DNA from: Agarilytica sp045430305
GTDB taxonomy: Bacteria > Pseudomonadota > Gammaproteobacteria > Pseudomonadales > Cellvibrionaceae
Length of the DNA: 64,000 nt
Direction: 5' to 3'
Assembly: GCA_045430305.1 (NCBI GenBank)
Contig: JAILXW010000002.1
Span: 682,001 to 746,000 of the forward strand
A program made the translations under genes and the position numbers. The first letter of the stretch is position 1. Every line of letters starts with the position of its first letter. The notes under the pieces were generated by a model that was not told where the DNA came from, did no database searches, and worked only from the letters and a program-made list of their open reading frames with translations. Below are positions 35,573 through 45,183 of the stretch, piece after piece.

Positions 35573-36484
35573 ATGATCAAACAGCGCACACTCAAAAATG
35601 AGATTAGAGCGACCGGGGTAGGGCTTCATACTGGCCAGAAAATTTACCTTACGCTTAGACCCGCGCCAATCGATCACGGCATCGTTTTTCGCCGTGTTGA
35701 CCTTAGCCCTGTGGTAGAAATCTACGCTAAGGCAGAGAATGTAGGTGACACGACGCTTTCCACCACCCTAGTAAATGGTGATGTACGTGTTTCTACTGTT
35801 GAGCATCTGCTTTCTGCGATGGCTGGTATGGGAATCGATAATGCCATTATCGACCTGAGTGCCGACGAAGTGCCGATCATGGACGGCAGTGCTGGCCCAT
35901 TTGTGTTCCTGATTCAGTCCGCTGGGATCCAGGAGCAAGATGCCGCCAAGACCTTCATTAGAATAAAGAAGAAATTCACCATCAAAGACGGCGACAAAGA
36001 AGCCACATTCCTTCCTTTTAATGGTTTCAAAGTCAGCTTTAGCATCGATTTTGATCACCCCGTATTCAAGGATCGGAAGCTCGATGCGAATGTGGATTTT
36101 TCCAGTACTTCTTTCGTGAAAGAAGTATCTCGTGCGCGAACTTTCGGCTTTATGCATGAAATTGAGTATCTTCGCTCCAAGGGTTTAGCAAAAGGTGGCA
36201 GTGTCGATAACGCAATTGTGGTGGATAAATACCGCATATTGAATGAAGACGGCCTTCGCTACGAAGATGAGTTCGTAAAACACAAGATTTTGGATGCTAT
36301 CGGTGACTTATACCTGCTCGGAAATAGCTTAATTGGCGAATACCGAGCCTATAAATCCGGGCACGGTCTCAATAACAAGGCCCTTCGTGCCTTGATTCAG
36401 AATACAGACGCATGGGAATTTGCCACCTTCAATGAGGACAGTGCTCCCATCTCCTATATTCAGGCGCTAGCCGCAGCGGTATAA
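35573..36484 (+). CDS. lpxC: UDP-3-O-acyl-N-acetylglucosamine deacetylase
   Basis: 303-aa zinc enzyme for the committed step of lipid A synthesis. Zn and catalytic motifs present: TVEHLLSAMAGMGIDN, DEVPIMDGSAGPF, HKILDAIGDLYLLG and GHGLNNKALRAL. Length matches family. In E. coli LpxC is degraded by FtsH through its C-terminus; the tail here ends AAAV, a hydrophobic end compatible with such control (inference). Confidence 0.97.
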   Translation: MIKQRTLKNEIRATGVGLHTGQKIYLTLRPAPIDHGIVFRRVDLSPVVEIYAKAENVGDTTLSTTLVNGDVRVSTVEHLLSAMAGMGIDNAIIDLSADEVPIMDGSAGPFVFLIQSAGIQEQDAAKTFIRIKKKFTIKDGDKEATFLPFNGFKVSFSIDFDHPVFKDRKLDANVDFSSTSFVKEVSRARTFGFMHEIEYLRSKGLAKGGSVDNAIVVDKYRILNEDGLRYEDEFVKHKILDAIGDLYLLGNSLIGEYRAYKSGHGLNNKALRALIQNTDAWEFATFNEDSAPISYIQALAAAV

Positions 36485-36522
36485 ATATTGATCTGGTTGA
36501 TTTGAAACTGGTTCATATATTC

Positions 36523-36556
36523 GCCAAAAGCCTTGTAATTCAGGGCTTTTCTTGGC
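36523..36556 (+). terminator. lpxC terminator
   Basis: Inverted repeat AAAAGCCTTG/CAGGGCTTTT around TAATT, with outer arms GCCAA/TTGGC, 38 bp after the lpxC stop. The stem ends in TTTT on the right arm and could work in both directions. Confidence 0.6.
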
Positions 36557-36720
36557 AAAAAACGGCATCTGTGCCATGATTTGCCTCAGAACTTAGCAAA
36601 AACCTCAGTTAATCAGCGATGTGGCTTATCGCCACGGCTCCCCTACAGACGATAGGTGCATCGGTATGCAAGGCGATGCATACGTTAAGAAGCGCTGTGT
36701 TTGGCGCGAAAACCATAATT

Positions 36721-36750
36721 TTGGTGCAAGTTCCGGTAGATTACTATAAT
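36721..36750 (+). promoter_or_regulatory. Candidate promoter of M23 peptidase gene
   Basis: A consensus -10 TATAAT (36745-36750) with TTGGTG (36721-36726) 18 bp upstream, 43 bp before the M23 start codon. Confidence 0.5.
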
Positions 36751-36792
36751 TAGAATTGACGCTTAAGTTATTAAAGAAGCAGTTATCACTCA

Positions 36793-37713
36793 ATGAAAGT
36801 CATAGTTATAAGCAAACGTCATGGCAACACTCGCAGTTTTACGCTGGGTGGGCTCTCTCGCGCTTTGCTTTCGGTCTGTATACTTGGCGTGCCGGTTAGT
36901 ACTTACTTCGCCTATCACTACTATGCTAATGGCGATCATATCAATACAAAAATCACTCAGGCATGGAAAAGCAAGCTTGAGCAGCAGCGTGAAGAAGTTG
37001 AGATCGTAAAACAAGGGGCCGAACGTTCACTTTCGGCACTGACTTTGCGCGTGGCAGAATTACAGGCTCGACTGGTGCGTTTAGATGCCTTAGGTGAGCG
37101 TCTAACAACCATTGCAAAGTTAGATAATGGCGAGTTCGATTTCAGCCGGGCTCCCGCGCTTGGCGGCCCAGAACTTAGTCTTGATGAAGAGCCTGCAGGC
37201 GAAAAAGAGCTTATTAGCTTACTCGAAGACCTCGGGGCAAAAATTGAAGACCGCCAACAACAGCTCGATACCCTCGAAGCGCTTATGGCGAAACGAAAAA
37301 TTCAGAGCGATATTTTTATCGCTGGCCGCCCTGTTAAATGGGGTTGGATGTCTTCTAAGTTCGGTCGTCGTACAGATCCCTTTAGTGGGCGTATTGCTTG
37401 GCATCAAGGTGTGGATTTTGCCGGTAAAGAAGGCTCAGATATTGTTTCCGTTGCTTCCGGGGTTGTCACTTGGTCTGGTGACCGTTATGGCTATGGTTTA
37501 CTGGTTGAGGTAAACCATGGCAATGGTTTCAGCACGCGCTACGCGCATTGTAAAGAGAACCTTGTAAAAGTGGGTGACGTGGTCAAAAAAGGCCAGGTCG
37601 TTGCTCTTATGGGGTCCAGTGGCCGCTCTACTGGCCCGCATGTTCATTTCGAAGTATTCAAACACGGTCGACCAGTCGACCCTGCGAGCTACATTCATCG
37701 CGCAAGTCGGTGA
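36793..37713 (+). CDS. M23 family (LytM) peptidoglycan endopeptidase
   Basis: 306-aa envelope protein: an N-terminal transmembrane anchor (about 22-45), a coiled coil (about 55-100), then a C-terminal M23 domain (about 175-300). Zinc and catalytic residues are visible in HQGVDFAG (HxxxD), RYAHC and GPHVHFEV (HxH), so the enzyme is probably active. This gene between lpxC and secA is conserved in pseudomonads and relatives. It may cut crosslinks during growth or division near the products of the dcw cluster. Confidence 0.93.
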   Translation: MKVIVISKRHGNTRSFTLGGLSRALLSVCILGVPVSTYFAYHYYANGDHINTKITQAWKSKLEQQREEVEIVKQGAERSLSALTLRVAELQARLVRLDALGERLTTIAKLDNGEFDFSRAPALGGPELSLDEEPAGEKELISLLEDLGAKIEDRQQQLDTLEALMAKRKIQSDIFIAGRPVKWGWMSSKFGRRTDPFSGRIAWHQGVDFAGKEGSDIVSVASGVVTWSGDRYGYGLLVEVNHGNGFSTRYAHCKENLVKVGDVVKKGQVVALMGSSGRSTGPHVHFEVFKHGRPVDPASYIHRASR

Positions 37714-37800
37714 ATCCTCCTATATAATCGCTCCCCGCTTAAATCCTTAAGCACCGCTCCAATAGTTAACGCTTCAAATACTTAAAATAAATCTAATTAC

Positions 37801-37816
37801 CGGCTGATGTAAGCCG
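37801..37816 (+). promoter_or_regulatory. Hairpin in secA leader
   Basis: CGGCT (37801-37805) pairs with AGCCG (37812-37816) across GATGTA, ending 14 bases before the secA ATG. secA lacks a strong ribosome-binding site here, so the stem could affect initiation. A TATAAT at 37723-37728 may provide the promoter, without a good -35. Confidence 0.35.
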
Positions 37817-37830
37817 ATTTGGACCTTCTC

Positions 37831-40575
37831 ATGTTTGCCAAAATCTTCAAAGCTATCGTCGGCTCGAAAAACGATCGTGAACTCAAAAGAATGAGTAAGA
37901 TCGTCAAAAAAATTAACGAATTAGAAAGTACTTATGAAGCGCTCGACGAAACGACTCTAAAAGAAAAAACACAAGAGTTCCGTAAGCGATTGGAAAACGG
38001 CGAAACGCTCGACCAAATCCTTCCTGACGCTTTTGCTGCCGTACGAGAAGCCAGTAAACGAGCCCTTGGTCTGCGCCATTACGATGTGCAACTCATAGGT
38101 GGTATGACCTTGCACGAAGGGCGAATCTCAGAGATGCGTACCGGGGAAGGCAAAACCTTGATGTCGACGTTGGCCGCTTACCTTAATGCTCTGCCAGCGA
38201 AGGGCGTGCACATTGTTACTGTGAACGATTATCTTGCGCGTCGTGATGCTGACTGGATGCGCCCGGTATACGAAACTTTGGGCCTTACAGTGGGCGTGAT
38301 CGTTTCCATGCAAGACCCCACGGAAAAGCGTGAAGCCTATCGCGCCGACATTACCTACGGCACTAATAACGAATACGGCTTTGATTTTCTGCGCGACAAT
38401 ATGGCCCTGCGTAAAGAAGATCGTGCACAGCGACACTTAGCATTTGCAGTTGTGGATGAAGTGGACTCGATTTTGATCGATGAAGCGAGAACACCATTAA
38501 TTATTTCCGGTGCTGCAGAAGACAGCTCCGAACTTTACCGCACTATGAACAAGCTCATTCCCTCGTTAACAGAGCAGCCGTCGTTACCGGAAGGCATGGA
38601 CCCTAGCGAGCAAGAAACCACCGGTGATTTTATATTGGACGAGAAAGTTCGTTCAGCTGAGCTGACTGAGCTTGGCCACCAAAAAGTTGAAGACTGGCTA
38701 ACAAAAAATGGCATGCTGCAGGAACACGACAGTCTGTATTCTGCGGGAAACTTGAGTCTGCTACATCACGTGCTTTCGGCGCTTAAAGCTCACAAGCTAT
38801 TCAATAAAGATGTGGAATATATTGTACAAGATAACCAAGTTGTACTCATTGATGAGCATACCGGTCGAACCATGTCTGGGCGCCGCTTATCAGAAGGTTT
38901 ACATCAAGCCTTAGAAGCAAAAGAAAATGTGGTGATTCAAGCAGAAAGCCAGACATTAGCTTCTACTACCTTCCAAAACTTTTTCCGTATGTACGACAAA
39001 CTTGCGGGTATGACAGGTACTGCGGATACCGAAGCATTCGAGTTTAAGCAAATATACGATCTTGATGTGGTGGTGATTCCGCCCAATAAAGATATCGCGC
39101 GCAAAGACTTAAATGACTTGGTTTACCTCAGTATTGAAGAAAAATACGACGCGATTGTAGAAGACATTAATAAATATCGTGAACAAAATGCTCCTGTATT
39201 GGTGGGCACCGCGTCGGTAGAAACCTCTGAGGCAATGTCGCAACGCTTGAAAAAAGCGGGTATTACGCATGAAGTTTTAAACGCGAAACAACACGAACGT
39301 GAAGCCGATATTATCGCGCAAGCAGGGCGCCCTGGCGCTGTCACTATTGCGACCAATATGGCAGGTCGTGGTACCGATATCGTTTTGGGTGGTAGTTGGG
39401 AAGCGGAAGTGTCAGCGCTAACTGACCCAAGCGAATCAAAGATTGAAGCGATAAAAACGGAATGGAAAAAACGCAATCAAGCAGTGCTCGAAGCTGGGGG
39501 CTTGCATATTATTGGTACAGAGCGTCACGAGTCACGCCGTATCGACAATCAACTGCGTGGCCGTGCAGGGCGGCAGGGTGACCCTGGCCTTTCTCGCTTT
39601 TATTTATCGCTAGAAGATAACTTAATGCGTATTTTTGCCTCTGATCGCGTTCGTAACTTTATGCAAGCACTAGGCATGGAAAAAGGCGAAGCAATTGAGC
39701 ACCGCATGGTCACCAACGCGATTGAAAAAGCTCAGCGTAAAGTAGAAGCACGCAACTTTGATTATCGTAAGCAGGTTCTAGAATATGATGACGTGGCAAA
39801 CAATCAGCGTACGGTTATTTATTCTCAGCGAAGAGAGTTGTTAGAGTTAGACGATATTGAAGACGCTATTTCAGGTATCCGTGATGAGGTGGTTAACACA
39901 GTAATTGATTCGTATATTCCGCCACAAAGTATTGCTGAGCAATGGGACGTTCCTGGCTTAGAAAAACTTCTTGCAACGGAATATGGTGTAAGCGTTCCGA
40001 TTAAGAAATGGCTAGACGATGATGACAAGTTATATGAAGAGCCATTGCGTGAAAAAATAGTATCGGTGTTCGATGAGCATTATCAGGCCAAGAGTGGACG
40101 TATTGGTACGGTGATGCGTACTGTAGAAAAGCAAGTCATGCTTCAAGTACTTGATCAACTCTGGAAAGAGCATTTGCAGAATATGGATTATTTACGTCAG
40201 GGTATCGGCCTGCGCGCTTATGCTCAGCGCAATCCAAAACAGGAATACAAAAAAGAATCTTTCGAACTATTCCAAGAGCTGCTTGAAAACTTAAAGCACG
40301 AAGTTACCAAAATGCTATTTAGAGTTGAGCCGATGACGGAAGAAGAAATGGCCGCATTGGAACAGCGTCGACGTGAAGAAGCAGAACGCATGGCACAAAA
40401 GCAAAAACTGCAACACGAAAGTGTTTCACAGCTAGAAGAGCAGCGTGAAAATTCTGAGTCAGACGTAAGAGCAGAAAAGCCTTATGTACGCTCGGGTGCA
40501 AAAGTCGGACGAAATGATCCTTGCCCGTGTGGGTCAGGGAAAAAGTTCAAAGCGTGTCATGGTAAGTTAGCCTAA
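37831..40575 (+). CDS. secA: Preprotein translocase ATPase SecA
   Basis: 914-aa motor that pushes unfolded proteins through SecYEG. Walker A is in MRTGEGKTL (residues about 102-110), DEVDSILIDEARTPLIIS carries Walker B, and MAGRGTDIVLGG is the helicase motif in NBD2. The C-terminal zinc finger CPCGSGKKFKACHG that binds SecB is intact. ATG 37831 is preferred over TTG 37819, giving the usual MFAKIFKAIVGSKNDRELK start. The segment after residue 240 includes the usual proteobacterial insertion. Confidence 0.98.
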   Translation: MFAKIFKAIVGSKNDRELKRMSKIVKKINELESTYEALDETTLKEKTQEFRKRLENGETLDQILPDAFAAVREASKRALGLRHYDVQLIGGMTLHEGRISEMRTGEGKTLMSTLAAYLNALPAKGVHIVTVNDYLARRDADWMRPVYETLGLTVGVIVSMQDPTEKREAYRADITYGTNNEYGFDFLRDNMALRKEDRAQRHLAFAVVDEVDSILIDEARTPLIISGAAEDSSELYRTMNKLIPSLTEQPSLPEGMDPSEQETTGDFILDEKVRSAELTELGHQKVEDWLTKNGMLQEHDSLYSAGNLSLLHHVLSALKAHKLFNKDVEYIVQDNQVVLIDEHTGRTMSGRRLSEGLHQALEAKENVVIQAESQTLASTTFQNFFRMYDKLAGMTGTADTEAFEFKQIYDLDVVVIPPNKDIARKDLNDLVYLSIEEKYDAIVEDINKYREQNAPVLVGTASVETSEAMSQRLKKAGITHEVLNAKQHEREADIIAQAGRPGAVTIATNMAGRGTDIVLGGSWEAEVSALTDPSESKIEAIKTEWKKRNQAVLEAGGLHIIGTERHESRRIDNQLRGRAGRQGDPGLSRFYLSLEDNLMRIFASDRVRNFMQALGMEKGEAIEHRMVTNAIEKAQRKVEARNFDYRKQVLEYDDVANNQRTVIYSQRRELLELDDIEDAISGIRDEVVNTVIDSYIPPQSIAEQWDVPGLEKLLATEYGVSVPIKKWLDDDDKLYEEPLREKIVSVFDEHYQAKSGRIGTVMRTVEKQVMLQVLDQLWKEHLQNMDYLRQGIGLRAYAQRNPKQEYKKESFELFQELLENLKHEVTKMLFRVEPMTEEEMAALEQRRREEAERMAQKQKLQHESVSQLEEQRENSESDVRAEKPYVRSGAKVGRNDPCPCGSGKKFKACHGKLA

Positions 40576-40592
40576 AGATAAGAGAGTAACTA

Positions 40593-41813
40593 GTGGCTAT
40601 TGGTGAATCAGTTTGGCAAGACCCGGCACAGATATTGGGTTTAAAGATCGGTGTCGCAGCGGCAGGCGTAAAATATGAAAACCGCAATGATCTTGCGGTG
40701 TTGCTTCTTGATGAAGGTACGCGTGTATCTGGCGTGTTTACGCAAAATGCCTTTTCGGCGGCGCCGGTTCAAATCTGTAAAGATCACTTAAAAAGTGGTT
40801 CTATACGTGCGTTACTCATTAATTCTGGTAATGCGAATGCCTGTACTGGTGAGGCAGGCATGCAAGCAGCACTTGATACTTGCGAGGTGTTGGGGCAAGA
40901 ACTTTCTGTCTCTTCAAATGCGGTGTTACCTTTTTCAACAGGTGTTATCGGTGAGGTTTTACCCGCAGAAAAAATCTCGTCTGCTATTCCTACGGCGTGC
41001 GCTGCGGCGCATGAAAATAACTGGAAGGGTTTTGCTGAAGCCATTATGACCACAGATACTCGCCCAAAAGTTGCGAGTAAAACGTATAAGGTCGAAGAAG
41101 GCAGCATATCGGTCAGTGGTGTATCTAAAGGCGCGGGCATGATCAACCCCAACATGGCAACCATGTTGGCCTATGTCGCGACGGATGCACGTGTATCTCA
41201 ATCATTGCTAGATGAGTTATCTCGTAAGGCTGCCAACCTTTCTTTCAATCGTATTACCATTGACGGCGATACCTCTACCAACGATTCCGCTATTTTAATA
41301 GCGACCGGGAAATGTGGTTCGAGTGAAATTACTTCCTTAAACGATGAACGCTATAAAATACTCGAGGCAGCGGTTATCGACGTGTATCAGTCACTAGCGA
41401 AACAGATTGTTGAAGATGGTGAAGGCGCAACGAAGTTTGTCACTGTCGAAGTTCATGGTGGTCAGACTGCGAATGAAAGCTTAAAAGTGGCTTACGCGGT
41501 TGCACATTCACCCTTGGTAAAAACTGCGTTGTTCGCATCAGATCCAAACTGGGGGCGTATTGTTGCTGCGGTTGGTTATGCCGATGTAAGTGAGCTAGAA
41601 GCAGAAAAAATTAGAGTGTGGCTAGATGATGTGCTGATTGTTGAAAATGGTGGAAGAGCTGCGAGTTACACAGAAGATGCCGGGCAAGCCGTCTTTGATA
41701 AAAGCCACTTCACGATCAAAATTGATTTGGGGCGAGGTGTTGAGTCGCAATCACTCTGGACGACAGACTTGAGTCACGAATATATTCGTATCAACGCCGA
41801 ATATCGAAGTTAA
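40593..41813 (+). CDS. argJ: Glutamate N-acetyltransferase / amino-acid acetyltransferase ArgJ
   Basis: 406-aa Ntn-type enzyme that recycles the acetyl group in arginine synthesis. The precursor self-cleaves before the Thr in MINPNMATML, which becomes the catalytic nucleophile; KGAGMI before it and SDPNWGRIVAAVGYA near the C-terminus are signatures. GTG start 17 bp after secA. The pathway partner argC is at 13123. Confidence 0.96.
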   Translation: MAIGESVWQDPAQILGLKIGVAAAGVKYENRNDLAVLLLDEGTRVSGVFTQNAFSAAPVQICKDHLKSGSIRALLINSGNANACTGEAGMQAALDTCEVLGQELSVSSNAVLPFSTGVIGEVLPAEKISSAIPTACAAAHENNWKGFAEAIMTTDTRPKVASKTYKVEEGSISVSGVSKGAGMINPNMATMLAYVATDARVSQSLLDELSRKAANLSFNRITIDGDTSTNDSAILIATGKCGSSEITSLNDERYKILEAAVIDVYQSLAKQIVEDGEGATKFVTVEVHGGQTANESLKVAYAVAHSPLVKTALFASDPNWGRIVAAVGYADVSELEAEKIRVWLDDVLIVENGGRAASYTEDAGQAVFDKSHFTIKIDLGRGVESQSLWTTDLSHEYIRINAEYRS

Positions 41814-41826
41814 GCGACTTAAGTAT

Positions 41827-42252
41827 ATGGATATAGTGCGAGTTGCCGTCGGTGTGATTATAAATCCGCAGTATCAAGTTTGTATCGCACTGCGCCCTAA
41901 AGGTAAACATCTTGCGGGTTATTGGGAGTTTCCTGGTGGAAAAATCGAACAGGAAGAAAGTGTAGGTGATGCTCTTAAGCGAGAATTGTTTGAAGAGCTC
42001 GCCATCGACGTTAAGTCTTCAGAGCCATTTACAGATATTCACTTTGAATACCCCGAAAAAAAAGTGTGTTTACATGTTCACCTTGTTCGGGAGTTTGGCG
42101 GGGAAGCAAAGGGGCAAGAGTTTCAGGAAGTGAGATGGGTCGAGATATCTCAACTGGCGGAATATCAATTCCCTGAAGCCAACCTGACAATACTAAAAGC
42201 TCTTGCTGAGTGGCGGAACGGCTTAACAACGCCTGAACTATTGTCTCAATAA
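41827..42252 (+). CDS. mutT: 8-oxo-dGTP diphosphatase MutT (Nudix)
   Basis: 141-aa Nudix hydrolase that removes oxidised dGTP. The Nudix box is complete: Gly38, Glu44, Arg52, Glu53, Glu56 and Glu57 in GGKIEQEESVG...RELFEEL. In pseudomonads the equivalent gene is often fused to a ThiE-like C-terminal domain; this one is MutT only. 13 bp after argJ; it overlaps the end of the convergent yacG by 7 bp. Confidence 0.92.
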   Translation: MDIVRVAVGVIINPQYQVCIALRPKGKHLAGYWEFPGGKIEQEESVGDALKRELFEELAIDVKSSEPFTDIHFEYPEKKVCLHVHLVREFGGEAKGQEFQEVRWVEISQLAEYQFPEANLTILKALAEWRNGLTTPELLSQ

Positions 42253-42449
42253 TCGTCTTTCAAATTATTCTGGTCTTCGCTCCACGATTCTGAATCCTTA
42301 CTTTCGACCTTATAGCTTTCATTTGCCCATTCGCCAAAATCTATATCACGGCAGCGCTTTCCGCAAAACGGGCGGAATTTAGATTCTTCGGTCATTAAGA
42401 CTTCTTTTTTACAGGTTGGGCAGGCAACAGATAAGGTTTTAATGGTCAT
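42246..42449 (-). CDS. yacG: DNA gyrase inhibitor YacG
   Basis: 67-aa zinc protein; family members bind GyrB and block DNA binding by gyrase. The four zinc cysteines are Cys10, Cys13, Cys29 and Cys33 (CPTC and FCGKRC), followed by DFGEWANESY, a family phrase. The acidic C-terminal tail is typical. Starts inside the end of coaE (11-bp overlap). Confidence 0.94.
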   Translation of the reverse strand: MTIKTLSVACPTCKKEVLMTEESKFRPFCGKRCRDIDFGEWANESYKVESKDSESWSEDQNNLKDDY

Positions 42450-43044
42450 AACTCTCAGAAAGTTGTAAGTATTTTTGGTGTAATTGGTTAACTTGTTTTT
42501 GAGTTTCTTCTACTGAACCACTGTTGTCAATAATATCGTCTGCGGCTTTTAAACGTTCGCCTCTGGGTATTTGAGTGGCAATAGTCTTTCTAATTTGTGC
42601 TTCATTAACGCCGTCGCGTTGTGCCGTTCTTTCTATTTGTTGTTCTTGTGTTACGTCGATAATACACTTTAGGTTGGCCAAATCTCTGTCGGGGGATTCC
42701 AGCAGCAGTGGGCTTGAAAGTATGACATAAGGCGATGTCGCCTTCTTAAGGTCTGAGCGAGCCTTTTCGCGAATGATGGGGTGCATCAGCGATTCGAGCC
42801 ATAGTTTTTCTTCTGGCGAGCTAAAAATAATGTCACGCAGGGCTTTGCGATTTAGACTTCCATCTTTCGTGAGAATATTTGGGCCGAAATGTGTGGCTAT
42901 TTTTATTAAGCTTTCACTGCCTGGCTCCACAATTTCGCGCGCAATGACATCGGTATCCACGATTGTAATACCATGATCATGGAATAGGTCTGTAACAGTG
43001 GTTTTACCGGAGCCGATGCCACCGGTGAGTCCGACACAAAACAT
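42439..43044 (-). CDS. coaE: Dephospho-CoA kinase
   Basis: 201-aa P-loop kinase for the last step of coenzyme A synthesis. The Walker A loop GGIGSGKT is at residues 8-15, and the VDTDVIAREIV motif follows. coaE-yacG behind pilD is a common gammaproteobacterial arrangement linking this pair to the pilus genes. 32 bp after the pilD stop. Confidence 0.96.
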   Translation of the reverse strand: MFCVGLTGGIGSGKTTVTDLFHDHGITIVDTDVIAREIVEPGSESLIKIATHFGPNILTKDGSLNRKALRDIIFSSPEEKLWLESLMHPIIREKARSDLKKATSPYVILSSPLLLESPDRDLANLKCIIDVTQEQQIERTAQRDGVNEAQIRKTIATQIPRGERLKAADDIIDNSGSVEETQKQVNQLHQKYLQLSESYDH

Positions 43045-43076
43045 AGATAAGAGTTAATTCTGTGAGAAGGGGGGGC

Positions 43077-43979
43077 TTATTTTAGCGTGTCTAGGTAAGC
43101 GGCGCTAATTACATCGCCCCAGAAAAAAGCAATCCAGCCTGCGATCGCTAGATAAGGCCCAAAGGGCATAGGTTTACTTTTGTCTTTGCCCATAATAATG
43201 ATACCGGCAATGCCGATAACGGCGCCTACCATTGATGAGAGAATAATAATAAGAGGCAAAGCCTGCCAACCCATCCAGGCGCCAAGAGCTGCGAGTAACT
43301 TGAAATCGCCGTAACCCATACCTTCTTTCTTGGTAAGGATCTTAAACAGCCAGTACACACACCAGAGTGTCATGTAGCCGGCAACGGCTCCTATCACTGC
43401 GCTAGACACGTCTGTAAATAAACCGCTTATGTTGGCTAGTAAGCCTATCCACATCAGCGGCAGAGTAATATCGTCGGGGAGCAACTGCTTGTCGATATCA
43501 ATCATCGTCAAAACGATGAGGCTCCAAGTAAATAGGAGTACAAGTGCAGACTCCCAAGTGAGGCCAAATTTGTATACGACAAAGACAGATAACAACCCAG
43601 TAACGGCTTCAATGATCGGGTAGCGAGGGCTGATCTTGTCTTTGCAGGCGTGGCATTTGCCTTTCAATAAAAACAGATAGCTGATAACAGGTATGTTGTG
43701 CCAGGGTTTGATCGGTGCTTTGCATTTTGGGCAGTGCGACGCAGGGAAAGCGATATTGAATTTTTCTGTTGAAGGCAGAGGTAGGTGTTTTTCATCAACC
43801 TTGGCGTATTCCAGCATCACATCCCTGGCCATCTCCAGCCATTCGGCAATCATATGGACAGGAAGGCGATAAATGACCACATTTAAAAAGCTGCCGACCA
43901 TTAAGCCGACAGCAAGTGTAAACGTAATCGAAAAGAGTTCCAGTGAGTCCAATGCGATAGGCCTATACTGCTTGGCCAA
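43077..43979 (-). CDS. pilD: Type IV prepilin peptidase/N-methyltransferase PilD
   Basis: 300-aa inner membrane aspartic protease that cleaves prepilin leaders and methylates the new N-terminus. The two CxxC pairs of the methyltransferase domain are in CPKC and CHAC (about residues 78-110). The catalytic aspartates are in MIDIDKQLLPD and in GMGYGDFK. About eight helices. Its start overlaps pilC by 17 bp. Confidence 0.96.
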   Translation of the reverse strand: MAKQYRPIALDSLELFSITFTLAVGLMVGSFLNVVIYRLPVHMIAEWLEMARDVMLEYAKVDEKHLPLPSTEKFNIAFPASHCPKCKAPIKPWHNIPVISYLFLLKGKCHACKDKISPRYPIIEAVTGLLSVFVVYKFGLTWESALVLLFTWSLIVLTMIDIDKQLLPDDITLPLMWIGLLANISGLFTDVSSAVIGAVAGYMTLWCVYWLFKILTKKEGMGYGDFKLLAALGAWMGWQALPLIIILSSMVGAVIGIAGIIIMGKDKSKPMPFGPYLAIAGWIAFFWGDVISAAYLDTLK

Positions 43980-45177
43980 TTTTGAATATTGGTAAATACA
44001 TCGCGATCATAAGGCCGCCAACAAGAATACCAAGTACGGACATAATCATGGGTTCTAGCAGTGAAGTCAGGCTGTCGACCAAATTATCCACGGCTTCTTC
44101 GTAATAATTGGCTGCTTTGTCAAGCATTTCATCAAGCGCACCAGATTCCTCGCCAATAGCGGTCATCTGAACCAGTAGTGGAGGAAATATTCTCGTTCGA
44201 TCAATAGCAACGTTTAACTGGGTACCAGAAGATACTTCATCACGAATTTTTAGGGTGGCCGCTTCAAAGTGAATATTCCCTGTAGCGCCAGCTACTGATT
44301 CTAAAGCATCAATGAGAGGGACACCTGCGGCAAATGTGGTAGACAAGGTGCGTGCGAAGCGAGCACAGATCGATTGATAAATAATGTCGCCTACAACTGG
44401 AATCTTCAAAATTACTTTGTCAACAATACTTCTCACTGCAAAACTTTTTTCTTTGATTTTTCCAAAAGCAATAAAAAAACCAACGAGTCCTCCCAGAATG
44501 ATCCACCAGTATTCTTGGGCCAAATCGGATAGCCCTAAAACAAACAGAGTGAATGCGGGAAGGTCTGCCCCAAATGAACTAAATGTTTCGGCAAACTGAG
44601 GCACGACTTTAACCAATAAAATACCTGTCACGACAATCGCAACGACTACAACTGCAATAGGGTATGTCATAGCTTTTTTAATTTTAGCTTTTAGCTGCTC
44701 TGTTTTTTCTTTGTAGATGGCAATGCGATCAAGCATGGTTTCCAGTGCACCGGATTGTTCCCCTGAATCAACTAAATTACAAAATAGTTCATCAAAGTAT
44801 TTGGGGTGCTTGAGTAAGGCGTTAGAAAACCCTCCGCCAGCGGCAACGTCTTCCTTTATTGAGCGAACAAGTTTCTGTAAATTTGCATTTTCTGAGCCGT
44901 CAGCAACAATGTCGAAGCTTTGCACTAGCGGTACACCCGCTTTCATCATGGTGGCCATCTGGCGAGTAAATACGGCGATATCCATAGGCGTGATTTTTTT
45001 GCCACCGCCACCGCCGAATAGAGGCTTAGCTTTCTTCTTTACGCCTGTCGCGCGTACACCTTGTTTGATAAGTTGAGCTTTTGCAAGCGCAGAACTGCTG
45101 CTGGAGATTTCTCCTTCAACTTTATTACCTTTTTTATCAACGCCTTTGTAAACAAAGACTTCAGAGGTTGAGGCCAT
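43963..45177 (-). CDS. pilC: Type IV pilus inner membrane platform protein PilC
   Basis: 404-aa protein of the GspF/PilC family with two homologous halves and three membrane helices. Signatures include FTRQMATMMKAGVPLVQSFDI and GALDEMLDKAANYYEEAVD. It connects the PilB motor to pilus assembly. Lies between pilB (6-bp gap) and pilD on the same strand. Confidence 0.96.
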   Translation of the reverse strand: MASTSEVFVYKGVDKKGNKVEGEISSSSSALAKAQLIKQGVRATGVKKKAKPLFGGGGGKKITPMDIAVFTRQMATMMKAGVPLVQSFDIVADGSENANLQKLVRSIKEDVAAGGGFSNALLKHPKYFDELFCNLVDSGEQSGALETMLDRIAIYKEKTEQLKAKIKKAMTYPIAVVVVAIVVTGILLVKVVPQFAETFSSFGADLPAFTLFVLGLSDLAQEYWWIILGGLVGFFIAFGKIKEKSFAVRSIVDKVILKIPVVGDIIYQSICARFARTLSTTFAAGVPLIDALESVAGATGNIHFEAATLKIRDEVSSGTQLNVAIDRTRIFPPLLVQMTAIGEESGALDEMLDKAANYYEEAVDNLVDSLTSLLEPMIMSVLGILVGGLMIAMYLPIFKIGQAV

Positions 45178-45183
45178 AAGCTA

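Larger units (their letters stand above)
36485..36792. other. 308-bp lpxC-M23 intergenic region
   Basis: Contains the lpxC terminator, a GTGGC/GCCAC hairpin (36621-36635), two mutually exclusive 7-bp stems (36657-36663 with 36674-36680; 36664-36670 with 36677-36683) and a promoter candidate for the M23 gene at 36721-36750. No gene seen. Confidence 0.55.
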
